From the NCBI GenBank assembly GCA_036429605.1, contig CM071589.1, positions 5,952,001-6,016,000 on the forward strand: a stretch of 64,000 nt of DNA. Reading direction: 5' to 3'. Numbering within the stretch: the stretch's first letter is position 1; each line of letters opens with the position of its first letter. The stretch is from Cladobotryum mycophilum. Its lineage: Eukaryota > Ascomycota > Sordariomycetes > Hypocreales > Hypocreaceae. A program made the translations under genes and the position numbers. Positions 1 through 10,259 of the stretch are shown in pieces. The notes beneath the pieces were generated by a model. That model ran no database searches. It was not told the DNA's origin and saw only the letters and a list, made by a program, of their open reading frames with translations.

Positions 1-594
1 ATTCAAAAAAACACACAATCGTATGTGCTCGAATTTATACTCTTCACTGACACAAAACTGATCTGTGCTTATCACTCGCTTGACGCAATATTCTCGTTGA
101 CAAGGTGCAGGAGTAGCCATGTTCCCTCACAGACATAACTCCCTCTAATAGTCTCCAATCTAAATGAGTGCAATTCTCTAGACAAAAACGATGCGGCATG
201 GCCAGCATTTCCGATGACCTCTGGTAAATGCTATATCATTAAACTTAGGATTGGCATCGTGCTGATTGATTCCTACGATCATAACATAGACATGCTCTTG
301 TACACATGTTATCCATCTAAAACATATGAAATCGTGCGAAGCTTCTCGCAATGGCGTTTTCCCCTCTCAGACCGACATCATTACCATAACCCCTGATCAT
401 AAAGCAATACGACAATATATATCGCCCAAGGGCCATCCTCGTACCCCGAGCTGTCACAGCCCAAGGTGACTATCAATATACTTCAAATAAATGCAACCAA
501 ACGCCGAATGGATGCTCACCCACATCCAATCCCCATAAGCCAAGCGAGGCTAATATATACCTCGAAACGCCTTTTCTTTTACACATACCAGGCC
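1..594. other. Left-edge intergenic sequence
   Basis: No convincing coding frame, RNA gene or repeat is seen. The right part presumably carries the 3' untranslated region of the minus-strand checkpoint gene that ends at 595. Short open frames here have no recognisable protein features. Confidence 0.5.
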
Positions 595-3500
595 TTAAAA
601 AGTCATTTCATCTTCTCCAATCATCCTACCCAGAATAAGACTCTGAATAACAAGCTGATCCTTCAAAACACGTATCTTGCTTATGACTGGGATCACCGAA
701 GCTCTCTTTCTCTTCTTCCCAGCGGGCTCGGCTCCTGATAGAACCGACTCGAGAGTTCCGATGGAATCGTCAATGTACACCCAATGAAACGGATCTCCCG
801 CTTTTTCGCGCGAGCTCAATGCCTCGCGTGCTTCTTTCGCCGTAGCAACACGATAGACAGATGGCCCAAGAGCTTGCGCTAAAAATATGTATTCTTTCTT
901 TGCCTGACTTCGAGCCCTTTTCGCGTCCACTACGACCAACACACTCTGGCCCGCGAGTAATTTTGGCCTCTGGTCAATAATCTCTGCGAGTCTCGCCTCT
1001 CCGGCAGGATATGGTGGCAAGCACCGCGACCGAATGGCGTCTCCAAGAGCAGCGGACGATCCTGCTGCAAGTAGATATGGCCCCCAGTCCACAAGCTCAC
1101 CTTTATTCAGGCAAGCAGTGATCCATTGGTGAGCAAGACATGGCAGTCCCAATGCCAATGCTTGCATATACTTGACTTTTCGCGAGTGACCATCTGCAAT
1201 CAATGCCGTAAAGCCGAAATCCAAGCTAGATGGTACAAGTCTGAAAGAATCCCCCTTCTCGGCAACTTGACCAGTGGTGCTCATAACCGTCGAAGGCTCA
1301 AACAATTCATGGAAGCCATCCTGCAAAATTAGCCCTCCAGCTTGCGTGATTTTGTTCTCCAATGTCGAGCGCTTCTGAGTTTTGCCTTCAGATTGCATGG
1401 ATATGGCAAAGGCCATACCCTCGAATAGACGATGGCCCCGGTACGCATGGTTGGCCCCAATACTGTGCCTGAACGCTCTGCCCGACTTCAAAGGGGCCAT
1501 GCCGAGTTCCAGGGCACTGCTCATCGGGGATCTTGACAGCTCATCCGTAGACTCCGAATCTACTCGAGTCCCTCGCGTCGACATTCTCATTGCTCTCGCC
1601 GAGGGCTGTGGTGACCCAAGCCTCATGGATTGTCGTGAAATTCGACGTTGTCCCTTTCTGCCTGCTGCTGGGGAAGGCAGACTGAGAGATGTTTGTCTAT
1701 CGGATTCGGGCGATACCTGTGTATCCGGTGTTGTCTTTGACGATGGAACAGGCGTTGTCGATAGGGCAGTAAGACCCGATGAAGAGTTGGCCGTAGGGCC
1801 AGCCGCTTCAAGGTGAAGTGGAGTTATTGGAGTTCGACTCCTCCGTCGAGTTGGAATGTTCATCAGCGGAACGGGTTCGGTTTTTAGCGTAGGTAGAGGC
1901 GAAGATCGAGTCTTAATTTGTTGCTCCTTGTCTGCGTCCACCACAATAATCGGCGTAGTGTTTTTCGGATCTGTCGAAGAGACCCTCCCCCGCCTGGTGG
2001 ACCGAGGTGATCTGGCTTCCGGTGCCGCCGGTGAACTTATCAAGGGATTCCGACGATTTCTTCGTGCTTGCTTGGCATGGCTCCTTTGATAGCGTCTCTG
2101 CATGAGTGGTAGATCAGAGGTCGGTACCTGGGCATCATCCTCTGGTCCACCCTGCTTATCGGATTCATCTTCAATCAGAGGAGGGAGTTCTGGCTCAGAG
2201 GCTAACATCGCACTTCGTTGACCTCCTACCGACAAAGACCGTACCGGGCTAGTAGCCGGAATCATCTCTTCATCGGTTGCCTCCTTATTTCCATCATTTT
2301 GTTCGGGTTGGCCGTCCTTGCCATCACTGTTCGAAGACGCTTGTGCAGCATCCTCGCCAGGTGTTGCTTTTGTTGACTCAGCTGTCTCGAGTGAGGGCAC
2401 TGGAGCTTTTTGCGACCCACGTAAAACCGCATCTGACCTGATGCTCCCAGGCGCATCAACCTCTGCTGCATCGCTTTGCTGAATGTCGCTGCTCCCTGCG
2501 CTATTGAGCCTTCTTCTTTTCCTGCCTGCCGCATCTCCTAGCTCTCGACGGGCAGGTCGCACGAAGCTAACCTTTTGCATCTCCTTGGCGGCTTGCGCCT
2601 TTTTCTTCTCAATCTTTTTTCGACGTTCCAGTTTTAAAATCGCATCATCGTCCGAGTCGCTATCGTTTGCGAGTTTGATCGGCGGGATCTTTTCAACTTC
2701 TTTGCGTTCTTGCGACTTTTTCATCGGCTCGTAGTGCGCCAACGGCTGACGAGTCTGAGAAGACTTCAATGGCTTGATTGTGGGAGACTCGGGGATCATA
2801 TCATCACGAGCAAATATATTTTCGCATGGAGTTTCCTCCAGGGGTGCTGCAAGCCGGTGTCGTATTGCCGTCCCAGGCGCATCGTGTAAACGCTGAGGAC
2901 TTGATGTTTGGATGTTTGTTGGAGAGGACACATTTGTTCGGTTCTTCAGTGGTGACGTTGGCATAATATTCGGGGGTGAAATGGAATTATAAAATATGTG
3001 AGGAGATGGCCGCGACGACGTAGGGCTGACTTTAACAGCCGAAGTGGGCAACTGGGTCTGGCCAAAGAGCTGGCTGCCGGCAAATGGAATGGCTGTGTCT
3101 TGCTTCACGCCGAAGGGGTTCTTGGACATTGCTGGAGTTTCTGGCGGCAGGGCTTGAGCCTTGAAGGGGGTGGAACCATTATTTGAGGCGTGGGAGGTAT
3201 GATCGGGCACTCTCCATCCACCTCTCGTATTCTCGAACCCCCCATCTTCCGAGACCTGCGATGACGGTCGCACACCTGGGCTCAAGTTACCAAAGTTTAC
3301 GGCGCCGGTATCATCTTCAAGTAAGGTTCGTGGCTCGTCTCCGATGGGAAGTGTATCGGCAATCGGGGGACTCGATCCGCGTGTGTTGCAAAAATCGCCG
3401 TAATCTCGATCCTCGTTGACTTGCGTCGGCGTCTGTTGCGACGTTTCCATCTTCCTCCGCTGGGACCTCCCTGCCGCTGGTGGCAGAGTAATAAATGGCT

Positions 3501-4135
3501 TGTCGTTCGTACTCAGAGATCCAGGCGCATCCTGTAGAGATTCTTCTTGTTCGAGTTCGGCGACCAGACTGCTCTCGATAATGACGGCATCATCGAGTTC
3601 AATTTCTCGTGTCTGTGGAGGATGATGCTTGAACAGGGTGCGGCCCACCACGCTGTGAATTGATTTTTTGCCGTCCTTCACATCGTCACTGGAAGCCTGG
3701 AGTGACGTAGATTGCTTTTTCTAAACCTTGTCAGCGGGCGCCATGCGGACGGTACAGCCTCGATTTTGATCCACCAACCTGCAGTGTGGCTCGCGTCTGC
3801 GAGCTGCTCAGCACAGCTACTGCTCCTGCAGTAACTTTCTCTGCATCAATAACTTGATTGGTTGCCTCTGCATCCAATCGTGCACCTCGCCTCGCGTCGT
3901 CACTCTTGATGGATGAGCCGCTGCTCAGCTGGTTGGCCAAAGACGCGGGTTAGCAGAGGCGGCGGGACAATTGGATCCAATGCAACACAGGTCGCAGCAT
4001 CCTGGCCAGGGTACGTACCGTTCCTACGCCCAATTCCACCTTGAGGGCATCGAGAATCGCTTGGCTGTCTTGTGTCTCATCGATTTCCTCCAAAGTCAAC
4101 TGCTCGGCGTTTGGAAGCGACTTTGAACGTATCAT
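595..4135 (-). CDS. Rad9/Crb2-like DNA damage checkpoint adaptor with C-terminal tandem BRCT
   Basis: Three exons can be built on the minus strand: 4135-4019, 3928-3779 and 3720-595, all joined in phase 0, giving about 1130 residues. Introns start GTACGT and GTTGGT and end CCAG and TTTAG; the first has a GCTAAC branch point. The first exon begins MIRSKSLPNAEQ and includes the TQ/SQ pair of DETQDSQAI. A long low-complexity S/T/P-rich middle with many SP/TP and SQ/TQ sites follows. The last ~275 residues hold two BRCT-type repeats (RLFEGMAFAI to CLAHQWITACL; SVLVVVDAK to HWVYIDDSI). In yeasts such proteins bind modified histones and phospho-H2A and recruit checkpoint kinases to breaks; that role here is family knowledge. 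I could not see the Tudor domain of Crb2/53BP1, so another BRCT protein remains possible. The first two exons are my inference from splice signals. Confidence 0.75.
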
Positions 4136-4549
4136 TGCACAAGTACTAGAATTTCCATAGTTTTTTGCTTTCTTTGTTTGATGACCCCAGAACGTTCATA
4201 AATCTCGGCCTTTCAGAGAGATCCATGGATACCTGGCAGCCTAGCGGGGTGTTGCAGGGGCACTATCGCGCTTTAGCTGCGCGCCCTGACGCGCTATCAC
4301 GTGAGTATCTTCATTGCAATCGCTATTACGGAGCATCCATGGACAACACAAGACTAGATCTTAATCCGGCAGTGAATCAGTGTCATTATTCAAATTCAAT
4401 TATAGACAAGTACTTGTACCTACTAGGTACGTAGTTTATAGTCGTTAAAACAAGTGTCTCGCCTGCTCAATCTAACCAGTCGTTACATTCATCAAAGTAT
4501 CCTAAACAAATGCGCCTCCTTAAAAAGCCAAGAAACATATCCGCATTAA
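4136..4549. other. Intergenic: upstream of checkpoint gene, downstream of WW-protein gene
   Basis: Both neighbours are on the minus strand, so the region should hold the promoter of the BRCT gene (near 4136) and the 3' UTR of the WW-domain gene (near 4549). No other feature is recognised. Confidence 0.4.
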
Positions 4550-7500
4550 TTATTCAAAATCATCCCCCCAGTCATCTCCAGAGTAATCCACGGCAGGTTT
4601 CTTTGCCCATTTGTCTTGCTTAATCGCCATGATGATACTGGTCTGGCGAACTGGTACAGAGCTACCAGTGACTGAACTATTGCGTGAAGGCGTGGCAGAC
4701 TTGGAAAAGAGAGGAGCCGGCATTAACTCACCATCCACGCCAACAGCATGGGGTCCGGACGGGCTAGGATGCCGTCTTGGTTGCTGCTGCTGTGAAGGCA
4801 GACCGGCAACTCCAGAAACATTCTTAAACTTATTCTCCGGCTTGGGCTTGATAGGAGATGTCGGTTCTTCATCTTCGCTAGTAACCGCATTGCCTCCATT
4901 AAGCGGTGCGGGAGCCAACGAAGGCTGAGTAGGTTGCCATGAAGGAGCGTTTGACCCACGACCAATGGCAGCCAGAGGTTGGGAAGGTAGATTATTAAGC
5001 TACTTTTGAGGTTGCTGCTCAATCTTCGGTTCCTGTGGCTTGGCATCTTGAGAACTTGCTGGAAATTGCATCTTGAAATCAGTAGAGACAGGGGATATGT
5101 TTCCTGAATTAGGAATATCAGAGATCGGTCTTCCATGTGAAGCCTGCGATATCCGTTGTGATGTCTGTTCGGGCCATGGTGATTCAGGGACGGCTGGCGA
5201 CTTCATCACATGTGGTTGGAAACCTTGGTTCGGCGCATTAGCTAAAGGCAGACCCTGTTGCCTGGGATCTGGTTGTCGATAATCGCCAGTAGGATAAACG
5301 GAAGATTGGTGCGGCCCAGGCATCGGTGCGGGTAGATTCACAGGTGGGTATTGCTGTTGACTTGGCATAACCGGGCTCTGTGTATTTGACTTGGAGCCCT
5401 TGAACCATTTTGTCCACCCCTTGTTCTTTTCTTTGCTACCAGGAGAACCCGGCGTTTGCTGTGGCGGCACGGAACTTGGACGTAAGGTTTCTGGTGCGAC
5501 CGTGTTGACTTGAGGATTCCACTGGGGCTGTTTCTGGATAGGCTGGTTCAATGGCTGGAAACCCTGTGGGGGCATTGGATGTTGAGGCAACGCTGGTCCA
5601 TGGAGCTGTAAAGGGGCTGGTCGACCTTGTGGTGGTACCTGAGGTCCTTGAGGTGACATTGGACCCAGCGGACGGACTTGGTGGTCCGGTAAAGACTGAC
5701 CCGGTGGGCGAGTAATAATCTGCTGCGAACCCATCTGGACTGGTGGCATCTGTCCAGCTGCCGACTGCAGAGGCTGTTGGTGGAAGGATTGTTGTGGCGG
5801 ACTCATCTGCCCATGCGCCGGATATTGCAGACCTGGCGACATCTGTCCTGGTACTGGCTGTGTAGGTTGCTCTCTATGGACTTGTTGTGGCACGGGTCCT
5901 TGACTCTGAGCAGGTCTAGAAATAGGTGCCTGCCCTTGGGGCTGTTGAATACTTTGCCTATTAGACAAGGGGGAAGGTTGTCGGCCCGGCCCTCCTGACA
6001 AAGAATGTCTCTTATTCTGAATAACTGGTGGTTTTGGTGCCGCATCATACTCGTCATGGTGCTCCTCAATACGGGTCAACAAATGACCAGGAGTCGGGGC
6101 AGGGTTAATAGGCGACTGTAGACCCTGTTGCTGGATGTATTGGTTGTCCAACGGCTGCCCAGATGCTGGTCTTGAAGAACGTAAAGATTGAGACCTCTGC
6201 AGATTGCTCGACTGTTGATCAACAGATCCAAAGTCCTCCGGGTAAGGAGCGCCAGAACCATGACCCAGGGGAGCTTGTTGCATCATATTGGCTAACTGAT
6301 GTGTTGGCAATGAATATCTTCTGGGGTCTTTGCCTTGATCTGTTGGGGCAGGACCATGGTTCGGCGGTGTCTGGGGTGGGAAATACGATTCTTCAGTCCT
6401 TTGTGCCAAAGGTTTGGATCCCTGGCTAGTATTCTTCATCGGCGGTGTATCCATAGATGAGGGCTGAGATACCGTTGATAATGGTGTTGAGCCACGCCTG
6501 TTGGAGCCAGGCGTTTGCGACTCTGGGGTAGGCACAAAGTTGGAACCATTATTGGGAAGATTTGCCGAGCCCCTCCGAGATTCGATCGGAGACGGTGATG
6601 CGAGAGGATAAACAGACGAAAGACTCTCTGCTCTCGAACGTAAAGGTGAGACATCATCTTGGGTCAAGGTTGAGCGGCGTTGAACAGCCACAATTTGCGG
6701 AGGTTGCGCGGGCCTGGTAGCAAAATTCGCCGACATGAGACCTTGGTATTGTGATGCATCAATCGCCGCACTTTGCGGTCGAGGGGGTTGCGAGGTCGGA
6801 TAAGGCACTTGCGCAAATGGCTGTGGTGGAGCTCCTGACTGATAGGACTGTCGGCGCTGATGGGCTTGTGATGATGGACCCGTCGTATTGACTGATACAG
6901 GAGATGGGAAATCTACCGGCCCATGTCTCTCATGCTCAAGGATGGGCATTGCACTAGCGGGTCGAGCAGGCTGTTGAACATTCAGCGGTCGAGTCGCAGC
7001 ATCCCGGCCAATCGGAGGATCATCGTCACAGGGGTAAGGTGCCGTGGACTGTCGACGAGGGGCTGCTCGAGGCTCTTCGTGAGGGTCTACAGGATATGGT
7101 AACGGCTGGACGACCTTTTCGTGAGCGGCTGGCTGAGCGATTTGCTCCTGGGCCTGGGGCTGTTGATGCTGGGTGGATGGTAGATCCGGTGCTGTCGTGT
7201 GCGGTCGAGCCAGTGGAGCAGGCGCCATAGATGGATGATGTTGCCCATGAACAATGGGCTCATAGCCGTGGCCCTGGGACCCTCGCCGCGATCCAGGCGT
7301 AGACACCGGCGAAGCTCCCCTCTTTGGGCTGACCGAGGGTGATTCTCGTTGGTCGGATTGTGGTGATGGCTTCGCCCCAGGTCGAAGAACAGACGGATAT
7401 TTAAATCCTTTGGTCGGAGCTTTGGGTGGCTGTTGTGCTTCTTGTCTTTGAATCATCTCTTGTGGATTATCAGGAGTCAGGGACGGCGGTGAAAGCCCAT

Positions 7501-9169
7501 GAATCGAATTCCTATGAGCCCCATTCCTGCCTGCCTTCAGCACTGATGGAACATACGACAAACCCTGGGTCTGAGTTTGGCCTTGATGGTCATTCCTTGC
7601 TGGCGGGGATGGAATCGTCGGCCCGGAGGCACCAATACCTTGAGGAGCTTGATGATCCTGCATGATCTTTGGTGGTTTGGGCGGTGGAGTTTGCATATGT
7701 GACGGTGCTAGAGCGGCCGGCATGGCCGTTGTGTCGAACGAGGGTTTTACACCCATCATTAATGAAACTTCTCGTTGCAGCGACATACCCCTTGCCCTTG
7801 TTGTGAGATATTCGGGAGTTTGTGAATTCTTGGGAGGTGACTGCCCAGGGACATAAGGCTGGTAGCCGCCTGGAGCTGCAGTAGCACCAGAACCAGCTGG
7901 CGACTTGACACTGTTGAGCGTGGGCTTTCTGGTTATTTTCATGGGCGGCTTCGGCGGCATATTATTAACAGGAGTCTCAACAATGACCGAGGCGCTTTGA
8001 ATTGGGTTTGCCGGAGATTGTTGCCGCGGCGGCTGGTATGGTTGATGTTGTTGAGATTGATTAACCCCCTGCCTTGGCCGATTCGCTTGTTCATATCTCT
8101 GCTGTTGTTCCCATTCCTGTCTCTTCTGCTGTTCTAGTTCCTTTCTCTGCTGTTGCTCTCGTTCCTGTCTCTTCTGCTGCATTTCTTCCTGTCTTTGACG
8201 CTGCTGCTGCTGCACCCATTCCCGTCGTTGTTGTATAGTCTCATCCATAGACGGCCTGTTCTCGACCGGACTGTTCTTCTCTGGCAACTCCGCAATTCCA
8301 CAAGGCACCTGCGTCTCAATCGGCGCCAAGACAGAATTATCAGCCATTTCTATAGGGTCTGGATTTGTCTCAATGCGAGCCGAGGGTGTGTATTCGGTAG
8401 GCATCTCGGCGACGATACCGACAGGATCAAATTGTTGCATCGGTGGTGGTGCATCCACGGGAAGTTCGTACATCTCATAGCCATAATCGATCATGGAATC
8501 TCCCATTATTGGCGGTGCTTCGATTTGCGAGACGGGTTCGGCTTGTCTAATCGGTTCCCTCTGTAGGGTTGGCGGCGCTTCGATAATAGCCTCTCCCACA
8601 TATCCCGTTGCACCCCGTCCATGATTTCCAGCTACAACAACTTCGCTTTTCGGCGCCATGGGTGTTGTGTTCGCGCTGACCACAGGACTAATTCCCTTAT
8701 GCTTGCCCATCCCATTGACTTGCTCTTCGATACCCACCACCGTCCTCTTTGCCGCTTCTTCCTCCTCTTCTATCAATGGGCTTACATCCATGTATGCTCC
8801 TGGCCCTAGAAACATGAAGCTCTCGGGCTGAAAGACGGCATCTCCCTCACCATCTTCCAGGTCTCCTTCCCACACAGAGCTCACGGGTTGTGCCGTCGCA
8901 GACATGCGCCCCTCCCAGCCATTTTTCTTCTCGGCTGGCCTTCCAGCTGCTTTATTCCCACTCGTACTCCCATATCGCTTCACCTGCTGTTGCGACTCGA
9001 GACGTTCTTCCGGAGCCAAGTCTGGGACTGGCGTAGAGACGTCAATATAATCAGGGAACTCGTCGCCGGCCTTTGGAAAGTGATATTGGACATGACCCGT
9101 GGGGTTATATCGGTAAAGCCATCTAGAGCCGTCGTAATCCCACTCCCAGCCGGGAGGCAGGGCGGCCAT
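4550..9169 (-). CDS. Large WW-domain, proline/glutamine-rich protein with one in-frame TAG
   Basis: One frame of 1540 codons runs from ATG at 9169 to TAA at 4550 and is interrupted only by TAG at 5002-5000. The N-terminus has a single WW domain at about residues 4-40 (LPPGWEWDYDGSRWLYRYN, with H/F in place of the second Trp region), expected to bind proline-rich ligands. The rest is a disordered P/Q/S-rich chain with a Q/R/E coiled-coil-like stretch at about residues 315-360 and many PPxP segments. The 149 codons after the TAG keep the same composition and end in an acidic tail (DYSGDDWGDDFE), so they look like genuine protein. Either the TAG lies in an unannotated intron, is read through, or is a nonsense change. 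I do not recognise a named orthologue; cytoskeletal or trafficking adaptor roles would be a guess. Confidence 0.75.
5000..5002 (-). other. In-frame TAG inside the WW-protein frame
   Basis: On the minus strand the codons read CAA AAG TAG CTT AAT. The frame is open before it to 9169 and after it to 4550. A splice solution exists: donor GTAGCT overlapping the TAG and acceptor ACTAG near 4876, 126 nt and phase-preserving, with a CTTAAT branch candidate, but the donor is weak and the removed stretch looks like coding sequence. A single C-to-T change from CAG would also give this TAG. Confidence 0.8.
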
Positions 9170-10259
9170 TGTGTCGTATGTCGCCTAACGTATGCGAGAG
9201 TTTGTCCTCCACGACAAAAGGTTAAACAGGGTCGGGTTCTTGTTTTGTATGATAGACGTACGGTGGGGATGGTAAGGTCGTTTTCGTCGTTGGGCTGAAT
9301 TTCAATCGGTTCAGCTGCGCCGTTGTCGCATCGTCGTCGGTCGCTTCAATGTCGTAGAAGGCGCAAAACAAGCTGCAAGACCGTTGTGACAAGCTGTCAT
9401 TACCACACAAATCAAACAAAATGAACACCTCTGTGACTCAAATAGGACGTGCACAGTCCAAAAAAATCACTGGTCTTCAAAAACAGATCTCCAAGTCCTA
9501 AAAGTTGTCCTTCCAAGGCTGGACCCTCCAGCTGAGGCACTGCACGCACCTGGCTAGCCAAACCCCACGCCACATGGCGGCTGGCAATATAGTGGCACGC
9601 CGCGTGAACCACTATTGGCTGCCTTGACGCAGCAAGCTTCCAGGTGCATTTTTATCCAGATGTTGTGACTCCTCTTTAGGCCTTCAAGTACATACGGTGT
9701 GTGAGTACCTATGCAGGACTTGCGTGACGGCAAGAGAGGGAGAGAGAAAAAAGACAAAATCGAAGTCTTGTTCGTCAGATAAGACACTCTAATATTATAT
9801 GTCATGTTAGTTTCAACGTTCCCGCAGGTTTGGCTCCATGTCTGGTTCCTGGATTCATCCAACAAGGATCCACAGTGGTACTCGGAACTGGTAGGGGTCC
9901 ACGAAAGCTGATCTCACCAATCCAGTCATTTCTACAGAAAACATCATGTGATACGCAATCATTGTTTTGATTCAGTTAAGCATTATCCGTATATGTACAT
10001 GATATTATAATAAAGAAGCAACATGCTCTTGCCAGTATTAATTCCATAATAAGTTTTCGCTTTTTTGACCGCTTGATCCCCACGCTATCAAGCCATGATA
10101 CCATTCATTCTTCGTACAATAAATTCATTCGCCGCGTCTCATGATGATTAAAAATTGGCGCAAATACCATATCGCCCACAAACGCAAAGTTAATCCCCTA
10201 TGCTGTAAAGTGTAAAGGTGGAAGTCGTAACGTCATGCATGAAATGGTTCAATCTGCAC
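9170..10259. other. Intergenic between two minus-strand genes
   Basis: This holds the 5' region of the WW gene (9170 onward) and presumably the 3' UTR of the MscS gene (before 10260). No RNA gene, repeat or convincing coding frame is seen. Confidence 0.4.
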
